A stretch of 26,943 bases of DNA from Strigomonas culicis (lineage: Eukaryota > Euglenozoa > Kinetoplastea > Trypanosomatida > Trypanosomatidae), in assembly GCA_000482145.1 (NCBI GenBank), contig AUXH01000228.1, forward strand, positions 1 through 26,943, in the 5' to 3' direction. Shown here in pieces: positions 8,788 through 16,598 of this stretch. The position numbers and the translations under genes are program-made. Each line of letters begins with the position of its first letter. Position 1 is the first letter of the stretch. The notes under the pieces were generated by a model. It was not told where the DNA came from and searched no databases. It saw nothing but the letters and a program-made list of their open reading frames with translations.

Positions 8788-10122
8788 ATGCGAACGATGC
8801 GGCGGCTGGGTGTGCGCCGCGCCCTCTCCTCCTCGTGCCACTGGCTGTCCACCAGCCACGGCACCCCTAGCGGCGACAGACCACCACCAAGCAGCAGCCC
8901 CGCGGCAGTCGCCTCCGCGACCCCAGCGGCGCTCGCCGTGCCGCGGCTGCTGGTGGCGGCCGCACAGCCGTACCGGACGGTGGCGGGCCCCGCCCTCAGC
9001 GTCCACTTTCTCCAGCAGCCGGAGCTGCTGCCCTTCCAGCGCGTCCCCTTCCTTGAGCACAGCATCGTCGGCCACATTTACTACCGCACGCTGCTGCTGT
9101 CGCTCGCGGAGTTCTGCGAGACGCCGGTGGCGGACCGGCCGACGCGGCACACACCGGTGCCGGTGGTCCAGGGGCCACTCGAGGACTTCTGGCGTCGCGT
9201 GGGCGTGCTCAACACCTTCTACTGCACGCACCACATGGACCGCCTGCGGGCGATGCGGCAGCAGCAGCAGCAGCAGCACGGGCCGGTGCTGGCCATGGGC
9301 GCGGTGGAGCTGGCGCGGCCGGCGCACCGCGCGGAGTCCGACGTGCGGGCGACGCTGTACAATGAGCGCTACGAGGCCGTCTCCACCATCGTCATGACGG
9401 GACCCGGTGAGGCGGCGGCTGCCGCGCCGGGCGACAGCCGCCGCCTGGCGCCGCTCCCACCGCTCGCGCCACCCCGCGAGGCGACGGGCTACTTCACCCC
9501 GGCGGTGCGCGCGCGGCGGCCGGCGTCATCGGGCGAGGCGCTGCTGGCGCCGCTCTTCGCCGCGCCGAACGCTGCCGCCGGCAGCGCGCCGTACGGCGGC
9601 CTGTACGGAGATTTGATGCGGCTACAGGACGGCACCTATGCCATGCGCGCCTGCTACACCACAGAGGCAGCAGCAGCAGCAGATGACGCGCCGCTGCTGC
9701 CGCCGTGGGGCCTCTATCAGGCCGTGACGGATTTGTTTTACTACCTGTTAGAGCATGGGGTGGTCACCGTGCCGGATGGGGGTGGCAACAACAAGGACCA
9801 CCAGGAGGGAGAGGGATCCACGGATGCCGACGCGCAGCAGCTGACGGCGCTGCGGCGGCGGTCGTGGTTCCTGTGCGCGCAGCAGGTCCAGCACGGCGGC
9901 GACGTGCGGCTGGCGGAGCCCTTCGAGGTGCTGGCCGCGGACCCGCCGCGCTACACCCCGCGATACCGCCTGCCGCCGTGGCGGCGCGAGCTGGGGATGC
10001 CGGAGCTCGGCGGCGACCTGCCGTGCTGCGCGGTGCACGCGGAGGTGCGGCAGGGCGGGCAGGCGGTGTGCACCGGCACCTTCTTTTTCTGCCCTCTGGA
10101 CGGCGGCCCAGACAGTGTATAA
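8788..10122 (+). CDS. hypothetical protein, probable mitochondrial matrix protein
   Basis: A 444-aa protein of unknown function. The N-terminus MRTMRRLGVRRALSSSCHWL is a convincing mitochondrial presequence: arginines spaced on a helix, serines and no acids. No membrane segment follows. Residues about 65-155 look like a folded domain (SVHFLQQPELLPFQRVPF; RRVGVLNTFYCTHHMD), broken by a Gln run encoded by CAG repeats near 9259-9279. Alanine/proline-rich linkers alternate with further ordered blocks, including WGLYQAVTDLFYYLLEHGVV and a C-terminal part ending in GTFFFCPLDGG. The frame is open from a GTG at 8782, but the first AUG after the splice site is 8788. Large lineage-specific mitochondrial proteins of this build are often mitoribosome, RNA-editing or respiratory-complex factors in kinetoplastids; which applies here cannot be told. 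Confidence 0.85.
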   Translation: MRTMRRLGVRRALSSSCHWLSTSHGTPSGDRPPPSSSPAAVASATPAALAVPRLLVAAAQPYRTVAGPALSVHFLQQPELLPFQRVPFLEHSIVGHIYYRTLLLSLAEFCETPVADRPTRHTPVPVVQGPLEDFWRRVGVLNTFYCTHHMDRLRAMRQQQQQQHGPVLAMGAVELARPAHRAESDVRATLYNERYEAVSTIVMTGPGEAAAAAPGDSRRLAPLPPLAPPREATGYFTPAVRARRPASSGEALLAPLFAAPNAAAGSAPYGGLYGDLMRLQDGTYAMRACYTTEAAAAADDAPLLPPWGLYQAVTDLFYYLLEHGVVTVPDGGGNNKDHQEGEGSTDADAQQLTALRRRSWFLCAQQVQHGGDVRLAEPFEVLAADPPRYTPRYRLPPWRRELGMPELGGDLPCCAVHAEVRQGGQAVCTGTFFFCPLDGGPDSV

Positions 10123-10693
10123 TCACATACCAATTTTTTTTTTGGGTTTTAATTATAGTAACCGACACAAGCCCACCGGCAACAATCACAACAACAACAA
10201 CAAAGAGAAATAATAAAATGAACGATGTATGTGTTCCATGCATGCTCTTCTCGAAAGAACTTCTGCACCTCGGCTTTTTCCTTTTCTGTTTGTTTTTGAA
10301 CTTCTGTCTTCCCTCTTTCCTCCTTCTGATTATTCAAGAGGTGTATATTCTTTTACTCTACTCTAGTTACTGTCAGCAGTATATTAGCTTTGCTGTTTGC
10401 GTTTTTTTTTCTTCAAATTATTTTATATTTATTACTTTTTTTTCCTTTCCTCACAGCAGAAAAAAAAAAGCACTAAGAGCCTTGGTATAAGGTGCGTCAT
10501 ATAGAAAAAAAAATAGGCATCACATTGTTATTGCTTCTTTCTGTATCTACTTGATGTTGTATACATAGATTTACTAGCCCTACGACTATTTACATAAAGC
10601 AAACAGTCTTTTTTTTCCCTCTTAATAATCGAGAAAGAGAAGGATATAGCGTCTGTGTGAAACGGTGCACTTCAGAGAGGTTGCGAGCGAGTG

Positions 10694-10740
10694 TTTTTAC
10701 GTTTTTCTGTTTTTCTGTTTTTTTTTTGTATAATTGGCAG
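10694..10740 (+). promoter_or_regulatory. upstream alternative spliced-leader acceptor
   Basis: A T-rich tract with TTTTTCTG repeats ends in TATAATTGGCAG, with AG at 10739-10740. It is as strong by eye as acceptors placed directly before genes, yet lies about 320 bases from the next ATG. Confidence 0.5.
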
Positions 10741-10886
10741 ATCACTCTACTTTTAGTGCCTTTGCGCATTATCGTGTGATAAGTCAAAATACGGCTCTTT
10801 TTTTCCTTTTGTGTGAAAAGTACAAACAAACAAACAACCCCCAAAACGCTGTGCGTATCCACATACGCATTTACTTAATCTCGTTC

Positions 10887-10936
10887 ATTTGTTTTTCTTT
10901 CGTTCCTTTTTTTTTTCCTCCGCTCACCACCTGAAG
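10887..10936 (+). promoter_or_regulatory. proximal spliced-leader acceptor for the RNF10-like gene
   Basis: A T/C-rich tract (about 10887-10921) is followed by AG at 10935-10936 and a second AG at 10940-10941. It would give a purine-rich leader of about 120 nt with no AUG before 11059. Confidence 0.6.
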
Positions 10937-11058
10937 GACAGCAAAAAAAAGAAAAAACGAAAGGAAGAGAAAAGAAGGAAAAAAAAAAGCTACCGAGTAT
11001 CCTAGCAACCAGTACAGTCCCAGCAAGAGAGACAGACAACTACGCGCCATCCGTCATA

Positions 11059-13434
11059 ATGCCGAAAAAGGGAAAAGGCGTCATTCTGAAGGACTTCTTT
11101 ACGACGGACAACGCGTACTACTCCTCCGTGAGTGAGGAGGAGCAGCGCGACAATCACGGTTACCACTACCGCGGACACAATCACCATGGCAGCACGAGCC
11201 GCACGACGGCAACCACCGCCTCGCACCGGCGGCCGCTGCTGCGCCACCACGCGCCGGTCGACGCGGTGACGCTGCGACAGGTGTACATGCTGCAGAACTT
11301 TCAGTTCATCCTCCGCGCGGACCTCTTTGAGTACTACAGGGCCTCCCTTCAGGCCGTGCACAAGTCCACCGCGGCCGCGTCGCTGCCGCAGGGCATCCGC
11401 CGGCTGGTGGAGTGTCTGCGCGACGGGGATCTCATGATACCGTGGGAGGCGGTCCACAGCGTCGTGGCGCACATGACGTTCGAGGACTACCAGTGCCCCA
11501 TCTGTCTGGACCCGCCGACGGCGCCGCGCATCACGGAGTGCGGCCACCTGTTCTGCCTGCCGTGCGCGCTGCACTACCTCGACGAGCGCCGCCTGAGCGA
11601 CCAGCCGCGGAGCTGCCCCATCTGTAACAGCACAATCCACCGCAAGGCGCTGCGGCCGTGCGTGTTCAAGCCGGTGGAGGTGCTGCGCGCCGGGCAGCTC
11701 GCGCGCTTCGACCTCTTTTTGCGCGAGCGGCGCAGCTGTTTGCTGCGGCGCTACGACGACCCCGCGGCGGCCGCGCTGTCGCTCGAGCACGGCCGGCTGG
11801 CGGCCGCGACGCCGGCGGTGGCTGCCTCGGCGCAGCAGGCCGCGACGGTCGAGCAGGAGCTGGACCTGCCGCGCTACGGCGACCCCTACGCCACGCAGTG
11901 CCGCTATGTGGTGAGCACGGCCGACTTCGAGGCGCAGACGCGGCTGCTGGACGGCTCCAGCATCGCCGAGCAGCTGCACGAGGTGGAGCGGCTGCCGCGG
12001 CCGCTGTCGAACGACGACGCGACGACGGAGCGCTACCTCCAGGAGGCGCTCAACGAGCTGACGCGGGAGCCGCAGGAGCTCGCCGCGTCGCTCGTGCGGG
12101 CGTCGCCGCCGCTCGCGCCGCGCGAGGCACCGACGCGGACGAAAGTGAGTCTCCTGGACATCAGCAACGGCGAGGCGAGCGCACAGCGGCTGCGGCAGGA
12201 CCCGCCGACGAGCCTCTTCGAGATCTACATGGAGGGCGAGGGACGGCCCTACTTTTTACACATGCTCTGTATGAAGATGCTGCGCTACGACGCACAGCTC
12301 CGCGCGGCGGCGGCCGCCGGCAGCGGCGAGCGTCCGTCGCGACAGAACAGCCACATCGTGGCGGCCGCCGCCGCGATTGCGGCCGCGGCCGCGGAGAAGG
12401 CGGTCGGCGGCACGCCCGCCGCCGGCGGCGGCAGCAGCGGCAAGCACTTCACACTGACAGACACCAACACGAACAGTACCACCACCACCACCGCGGCGGC
12501 GGCGGGCGGCGGGCACGCCGCGCTGCCCCGCAACGCGGAGAGCCGCGTGGACCTGTTGACATCGCAGCCGCCACCGCTGGAGGAGCTGCCGGAGTCGATC
12601 GCGGCGCCGATCGACGAGGTCGTGACCTTCACCCAGACGGAGGACAGCAAGCGCATCTACAAGGTGTTCGCGAATGTGCCGCTGCACGGGACGGTGCGTC
12701 TGTGCCTGCTGGACCTCTCGGAGGTGGTGCTGCCGGAGACGCTCACCGCCTTCGCGGATACGCTGCGAGAGCTGGAGGCCGACCGCGCGCGGCGACAGCG
12801 GATGGAAGACGCGCAGCAGCAGCAGTCGCTCGACGCGACGTGGCGGCAGTACCTCGAGAAGTACCACACGTCGCCGTCGCCGTCCACCGTCACAACGACG
12901 ACCGCCTCGCGGGCCGAGATGCGCAGCCCAGACGGCCGGCTGCTGCTGCAGAACCGCTCGCCGTCCGCAGGCAGCCAGTACTACGAGGACGAGCACGGTA
13001 ACCTGTACTACGTCCCCGGCGCCGGCGGCGGCGGCGACAGCGAGAGCCTGCCCTTCCTGGAGCTGCCGTCCGTCGGCTCCGCCTACGACGACCACGGGCT
13101 GGGGCCCGACCCGCTCGAGTCCCGCCAGCGCGCGACGAAGCGCGGGGAGAACCTCCTGCCCGGCCACGCCGCCACACTCGCCACCGCAGACGTGGCCCGC
13201 CACGTGAGCCTCACAACGGCGGCCGCCACCGCGGCGACGGCGGCGGCGGCGCCGCTCAGCACCACGACACTCAGTGTGCTGATCCGCTCACAGCAGGAGC
13301 AGCAGCAGCAGGAACACCGTCACGCGGATCCCTTCTCCGCGTCACTGCCGTCGTTGCCAAATAATACGGCGCCAAGCGTCACGTCGTCGAGCTGCTGGGC
13401 ATCAGGGAGTGCGCGAAAGTTGTTTAAAAAGTAG
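11059..13434 (+). CDS. RING-type E3 ubiquitin ligase, RNF10/Mag2-like
   Basis: A 791-aa protein with a C3HC4 RING finger at residues 146-189 (C146, C149, C161, H163, C166, C169, C186, C189). Outside the RING it shares the layout of RNF10: an upstream block with QNFQFIL and WEAVHSVVAHMTFEDYQCPI matching the region just before the RNF10 RING; SCPICNSTIHRKALRPC after it; a block at about 387-410 (EGEGRPYFLHMLCMKML) resembling the RNF10 segment with FYQAEDGQHMFLHP; and a domain at about 520-575 followed by a basic/Gln-rich helix. Human RNF10 and yeast Mag2 ubiquitinate small-subunit ribosomal proteins on stalled or defective 40S subunits, so a cytosolic ribosome-quality-control role is the best inference. 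Ala/Gly/Thr/His-rich low-complexity insertions separate the blocks and the C-terminal ~200 residues are probably disordered. RING identity is certain; RNF10 orthology is likely. Confidence 0.88.
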   Translation: MPKKGKGVILKDFFTTDNAYYSSVSEEEQRDNHGYHYRGHNHHGSTSRTTATTASHRRPLLRHHAPVDAVTLRQVYMLQNFQFILRADLFEYYRASLQAVHKSTAAASLPQGIRRLVECLRDGDLMIPWEAVHSVVAHMTFEDYQCPICLDPPTAPRITECGHLFCLPCALHYLDERRLSDQPRSCPICNSTIHRKALRPCVFKPVEVLRAGQLARFDLFLRERRSCLLRRYDDPAAAALSLEHGRLAAATPAVAASAQQAATVEQELDLPRYGDPYATQCRYVVSTADFEAQTRLLDGSSIAEQLHEVERLPRPLSNDDATTERYLQEALNELTREPQELAASLVRASPPLAPREAPTRTKVSLLDISNGEASAQRLRQDPPTSLFEIYMEGEGRPYFLHMLCMKMLRYDAQLRAAAAAGSGERPSRQNSHIVAAAAAIAAAAAEKAVGGTPAAGGGSSGKHFTLTDTNTNSTTTTTAAAAGGGHAALPRNAESRVDLLTSQPPPLEELPESIAAPIDEVVTFTQTEDSKRIYKVFANVPLHGTVRLCLLDLSEVVLPETLTAFADTLRELEADRARRQRMEDAQQQQSLDATWRQYLEKYHTSPSPSTVTTTTASRAEMRSPDGRLLLQNRSPSAGSQYYEDEHGNLYYVPGAGGGGDSESLPFLELPSVGSAYDDHGLGPDPLESRQRATKRGENLLPGHAATLATADVARHVSLTTAAATAATAAAAPLSTTTLSVLIRSQQEQQQQEHRHADPFSASLPSLPNNTAPSVTSSSCWASGSARKLFKK

Positions 13435-13895
13435 ATGCTAAAACAACAACAAAAAAAAACAAAAGAAAAAACACGAAGAAGAAACAACAAGGAAAATAGC
13501 GGAGTATGGAAAGAGTTTTTTTTTTTTTGCATTCTCTGTTTTTGTCATACATGCTTATGTGTCAGGAGTGTGTATGTATGTATGTGTGTGTGAAGCTTCG
13601 CATGTTGTGTGCACTGTTGCGCTGTGTAAATCAAAAAAAAAAACACCAACAAAACAAGAATGAAAACACACACACAATTGTAATGATCATCATTATAAGA
13701 GTCCCACAGCCTTACATTTATTGTTATACACTCTTCTTCGCTGTCTCTTCCCCATTCTTCTTCCTTTTCTTAAAAAAAAAAAGCTACACGAATAATCCTT
13801 TTAGAGCATATATACATATATATCCACATAGAGAGATACCATATCATACATCCCATTCACAGAGAAGTCCACATTTTTTTTTTAAAAATAATCCA
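13435..13895. other. spacer before the coiled-coil gene; no gene seen
   Basis: Begins with A-rich sequence, followed by TATG/GTGT runs near 13570-13590, an (AC)-rich patch near 13668, a T/C tract (about 13729-13771) and an ATAT-rich leader. The coiled-coil frame happens to be open from 13506, but the translation there is AT-rich low-complexity and contains the splice signals. Confidence 0.75.
13729..13783 (+). promoter_or_regulatory. polypyrimidine tract and spliced-leader acceptor
   Basis: A T/C-rich tract is followed by ten A residues and AG at 13782-13783. The leader of about 112 nt contains no AUG before 13896, supporting that start. Confidence 0.65.
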
Positions 13896-15365
13896 ATGTG
13901 GTGCACCGTTCCAAACACCTTCGGCGCGGAAAGAAACCTGAACGTTGCCTTCAACGAGTCCCACCCCCACCCCGCGAAGGAGAGGCTCCCGCTGCGGGAC
14001 AGCAGCGCCGCACGCCACTCTGTTCACAGCGACCACATCGCGGCGCACTACGCAGACAGTGAACGCACCCGAGAGGAGGAGGAGGATGCGGACAGCCCGT
14101 ATGGGCTCCGCAGCGAGCTGGACGGGGCGCCGCTGCTGTCCTCCCTCCGCAGCGACAGCGCCGCGGCCGCGTCCAGCATCGCCTCTCGGGTCGCGCCGTC
14201 GCCCTTTTCCGTCGCGGCCGCGGCCGTCCTCGGCGGCGACCCGCGGCGGCGGCAGCAGCCCCCGCGGGTCGCCGCGGACCGCCTGTCACTGGGCGGCGCG
14301 CCGCCGTGCGATGGACGGGCGGAGGAGGAGCGGCGGCAGACCGAGCAGCTGCTGCGGCGCTACCGCAACGAGAACACGCGGCTGCATGACCAGATCAAAT
14401 CCTTCGTGCTGCGCGAAAAGCTCTTCGTGGAAAAGTTCGAAAAGGTGAACCGCGAGAAGGCGCAGTTGGCGTACCAGCTGCAGAAGGCATCGGATGCGCA
14501 GTACAACTTTGGCGCCTCCCCCCTTCCGACGCCGAGCCCCGGCGGCGGCGGTGGGCAGGGCTTTCTCTCTTCCTCCGCGGCGGCCGGCCTCTCGCCGGAG
14601 GCGAAACGCATTGTGAACGACAAGAATGTCATTATCCAGTCGCTGGAGATGGAGGTGAGTGAGCTGCGCGGTCGGCTGAAGGCCTACGAGCAGAAGCTCG
14701 AGGCGGTGTACGACACCACCCACAGCGGCGGCAAGGCCGTGCTGCCACCGCAGGAGCAGCGAGACCTGGAGGAGGAAGACGACGAAAAAGTGGAAGGAGA
14801 GGAGGCGGACGATCGCGAAGGCCCCTCCACCCACGAGCTGCTCTGTCAGACCCTCAGCCTCAGCAGCTATCTCGTGAAGGTTGTCAACGCGGTGCAGCAC
14901 TGCCAGCTGCACCCGCACCAGCCCGCGGACGCGGCAGAGGCCGCCGCCGCCGGCGCGGCGGTCTGCGCGCGGACGCGGCCGGTGTGTGTGCTGCGCTGTC
15001 TGCGCGCCAGCAGCCACGGCAACACGGAGGCCGCGGAGGCGATGCACCGCCGCGGGTTGGCCGTGCCGCCCCGCACGCTGCTGCTGGCACTGCGGGAGGA
15101 GCTGCTCTACTGCGAGTCTGCCTGCGTGCGGGTGAGCGCCGCGCTGTTGGCAGAGGCCGAGACCGCGGAGGCGGCGAACAGCGAGCAGCACGATGGCAAG
15201 GCGGCGGCGGAGGCAGCCGTTAGCGTCGAGGAGCCCCCGCGTCCAGAAGTGCCCAAGAACACAAAAAAGGATGCGAACAACAAGGCGCGGCAGAAGAAGG
15301 AGCCACGCCCAACGCAGCGAGCCGCGTACGAGCGTACGGAGATGGAGGATTGCCGTGTGCAGTAA
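13896..15365 (+). CDS. hypothetical coiled-coil protein
   Basis: A 489-aa protein I do not recognise. Residues 1-140 are disordered and rich in Ser, Ala, Arg and acidic residues. Two predicted coiled coils follow: about 142-200 (EEERRQTEQLLRRYRNEN onward) and about 233-272 (SLEMEVSELRGRLKAYEQKL), separated by a Gly/Pro/Ser linker. An acidic patch (EEEDDEKVEGEEADD) leads to a helical block from about residue 312 (THELLCQTLSLSSYLVKVVN) that looks conserved, and a Lys/Arg-rich tail. This layout suits a cytoskeletal or basal-body scaffold, but no diagnostic motif is present. The frame is open from 13506; the ATG at 13896 is chosen because it is the first AUG after the acceptor and coding composition begins there. 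The stop codon is the first of eleven in-frame stops. Confidence 0.85.
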   Translation: MWCTVPNTFGAERNLNVAFNESHPHPAKERLPLRDSSAARHSVHSDHIAAHYADSERTREEEEDADSPYGLRSELDGAPLLSSLRSDSAAAASSIASRVAPSPFSVAAAAVLGGDPRRRQQPPRVAADRLSLGGAPPCDGRAEEERRQTEQLLRRYRNENTRLHDQIKSFVLREKLFVEKFEKVNREKAQLAYQLQKASDAQYNFGASPLPTPSPGGGGGQGFLSSSAAAGLSPEAKRIVNDKNVIIQSLEMEVSELRGRLKAYEQKLEAVYDTTHSGGKAVLPPQEQRDLEEEDDEKVEGEEADDREGPSTHELLCQTLSLSSYLVKVVNAVQHCQLHPHQPADAAEAAAAGAAVCARTRPVCVLRCLRASSHGNTEAAEAMHRRGLAVPPRTLLLALREELLYCESACVRVSAALLAEAETAEAANSEQHDGKAAAEAAVSVEEPPRPEVPKNTKKDANNKARQKKEPRPTQRAAYERTEMEDCRVQ

Positions 15366-15395
15366 TAATAATAATAATAATAATAATAATGATAG
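15363..15395 (+). repeat. (TAA)9 microsatellite forming tandem in-frame stops
   Basis: Nine TAA triplets start exactly at the stop codon of the coiled-coil gene and are followed in the same frame by TGA and TAG, making eleven consecutive stop codons. Confidence 0.97.
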
Positions 15396-15759
15396 ATCAA
15401 TAGAATGTTCATGTCTGATTTTTTTTTTGTTCGGTTTGTTTCCCTTTGCCTTGGATGCATGCGCATTATATGGAGAAGATCTATGTGCGTATGCGTGCTT
15501 TTCCCCTTTTAGATTCCTTTTATTCCATTAAAAACAACAACAAAACAACATTCCTTACGGTAAATAAGCTTCCCCGACAATGTACATTTTTTTTTTTTGT
15601 ATTGATTGGCCCCTGTATGGCAATCATAATCATGGTATTCGATGCTCTCTTTGTCTTCTCCACCACACTCTCCACATACCATTACCAAACAAACAAACAA
15701 AAAAAAAGTAAGTAGTACGTAGTTGAATACCTTTTCTTCACTCTCTCTTCCCTTCTCCC
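15396..15759. other. spacer before the 99-aa gene; no gene seen
   Basis: T-rich and mixed AT sequence with CAAA repeats at about 15686-15700, then the splice region of the next gene. No credible frame. Confidence 0.7.
15640..15708 (+). promoter_or_regulatory. candidate spliced-leader acceptor for the 99-aa gene
   Basis: C/T-rich sequence (about 15644-15678) is followed by a CAAA-rich stretch and AG at 15707-15708, giving a leader of about 51 nt. A second C/T-rich run (15731-15759) lies between the AG and the start codon, so it is leader, not splicing tract, unless an unseen site is used. Confidence 0.45.
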
Positions 15760-16059
15760 ATGTCGCACTCTATCGGCCACTACGACCTGTCGGACGAGGC
15801 GATCGCGCACATGCCGGCGAGTGAGGCGCTGCAGAAGCACCTGGCGAACGCGCAGCTAGCTCACCGCGTCTGCGTCGCGAAGGCGCTCAAGGCGGAGAAG
15901 AGCCCGGTGGAGAGCTGCGCGCTCACCTGGGGCGAGGTGCTGCTGCGCTACCAGCAGTGGGCCGACTACCGCGCGCCGTTCCAGGACGCTGCCGCACAGA
16001 AGACCTACATGAAGTTCTGGACGAAGAAGCGCCAGGCCGCCGAGGACAACAAGGTGTAA
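15760..16059 (+). CDS. small helical hypothetical protein
   Basis: A 99-aa soluble protein with no membrane segment or obvious targeting signal. It is alanine-rich and mostly helical by composition; SEALQKHLANAQLAHRVCVA could form an amphipathic helix, and the second half (LTWGEVLLRYQQWADYRAPF, then KFWTKKRQ) is aromatic-rich with a basic end. GC-rich third positions and the fit to a splice site upstream make it a real gene despite its size. I do not recognise the family. Small proteins like this in kinetoplastids often turn out to be lineage-specific subunits of large complexes, but that is only a possibility here. Confidence 0.82.
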   Translation: MSHSIGHYDLSDEAIAHMPASEALQKHLANAQLAHRVCVAKALKAEKSPVESCALTWGEVLLRYQQWADYRAPFQDAAAQKTYMKFWTKKRQAAEDNKV

Positions 16060-16598
16060 AAAAAAAACGTAAGAGATGCAAGAAGGCGATGAGTGAGGAC
16101 AGAGGAATAAGCAAAACACATAAAAGAAAAAGAATCCTACGCGGAGCCGCCAATAAACGAACGCACATGCAGAGCATGTGTTGACGCGTTTTTTTTAAAG
16201 GTATTCTAGGAATTAGACCGTGACAACACCAAACTAGATGGCGCGGTTTTGTTTTTCTTTTGCACTTTTTTACTCTTCTTCTTTTCTTTACTTTTAAATT
16301 TTAGTGTAGTTAGTTACATGTTTACGTATTTTTTTTGTTAAAATTCTGGGTCAGATAGTAAATAATTAACGTTTTTTTTCTCTCTCTATCTCACGATGAG
16401 TGTACTAAAATAATAATCAAAAATAAAGACACCAAGAGATCCGTGTGCGTATGCAGCTGAGATGGCAATTACCTTCTTCTTTACGTGTCCATTTTTTTTT
16501 GTTTTCCTAAAGTACAATTTCTTTCCTTCTCCCTCCATGACTTCTTCTTTTTTTTTTCGATGGAAAGCGTTTTTTTTCTTTTAAAAGAGAAAAACAGA
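16060..16598. other. spacer before the 296-aa gene; no gene seen
   Basis: AT-rich with several T runs and (CT)-rich patches at 16379-16391 and 16530-16558. The downstream gene's frame is open from 16485, but that translation (FFFF, KEKN) is produced by homopolymers and is not taken as coding. Confidence 0.7.
16472..16567 (+). promoter_or_regulatory. candidate spliced-leader acceptor for the 296-aa gene
   Basis: A T/C-rich region extends over about 16472-16558. AG at 16566-16567 would give a 31-nt leader with 16599 as first AUG. AG at 16511-16512 would instead expose AUGs at about 16536 (out of frame) and 16560 (in frame, adding 13 residues). Confidence 0.4.

Larger units (their letters stand above)
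10123..11058. other. long spacer before the RNF10-like gene; no gene seen
   Basis: Contains CAA repeats (about 10186-10202), T-rich runs, a strong splice-acceptor-like site ending at 10740, a second tract with AG at 10935-10936, and an A-rich leader. No frame shows the GC-rich codon pattern of real genes here. There is no AUG between 10740 and 11059, so either acceptor could serve the next gene. Confidence 0.75.

Noticed and set aside
8639..9397. 252-codon frame crossing the splice acceptor into the 444-aa gene
   Set aside because: It includes the polypyrimidine tract and acceptor in its own coding sequence, and its translation inside the gene is Arg/Ser/Cys-rich noise.
12430..12520. possible intron or frameshift in the RNF10-like gene at the Gly/Thr/Ala-rich stretch
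   Set aside because: The frame continues without a break into the conserved downstream block, so it is simply a low-complexity insert.
11658..13001. 447-codon frame inside the RNF10-like gene
   Set aside because: Arg/Ala/Gly-rich shadow frame; the RING and RNF10-like blocks are in the main frame.
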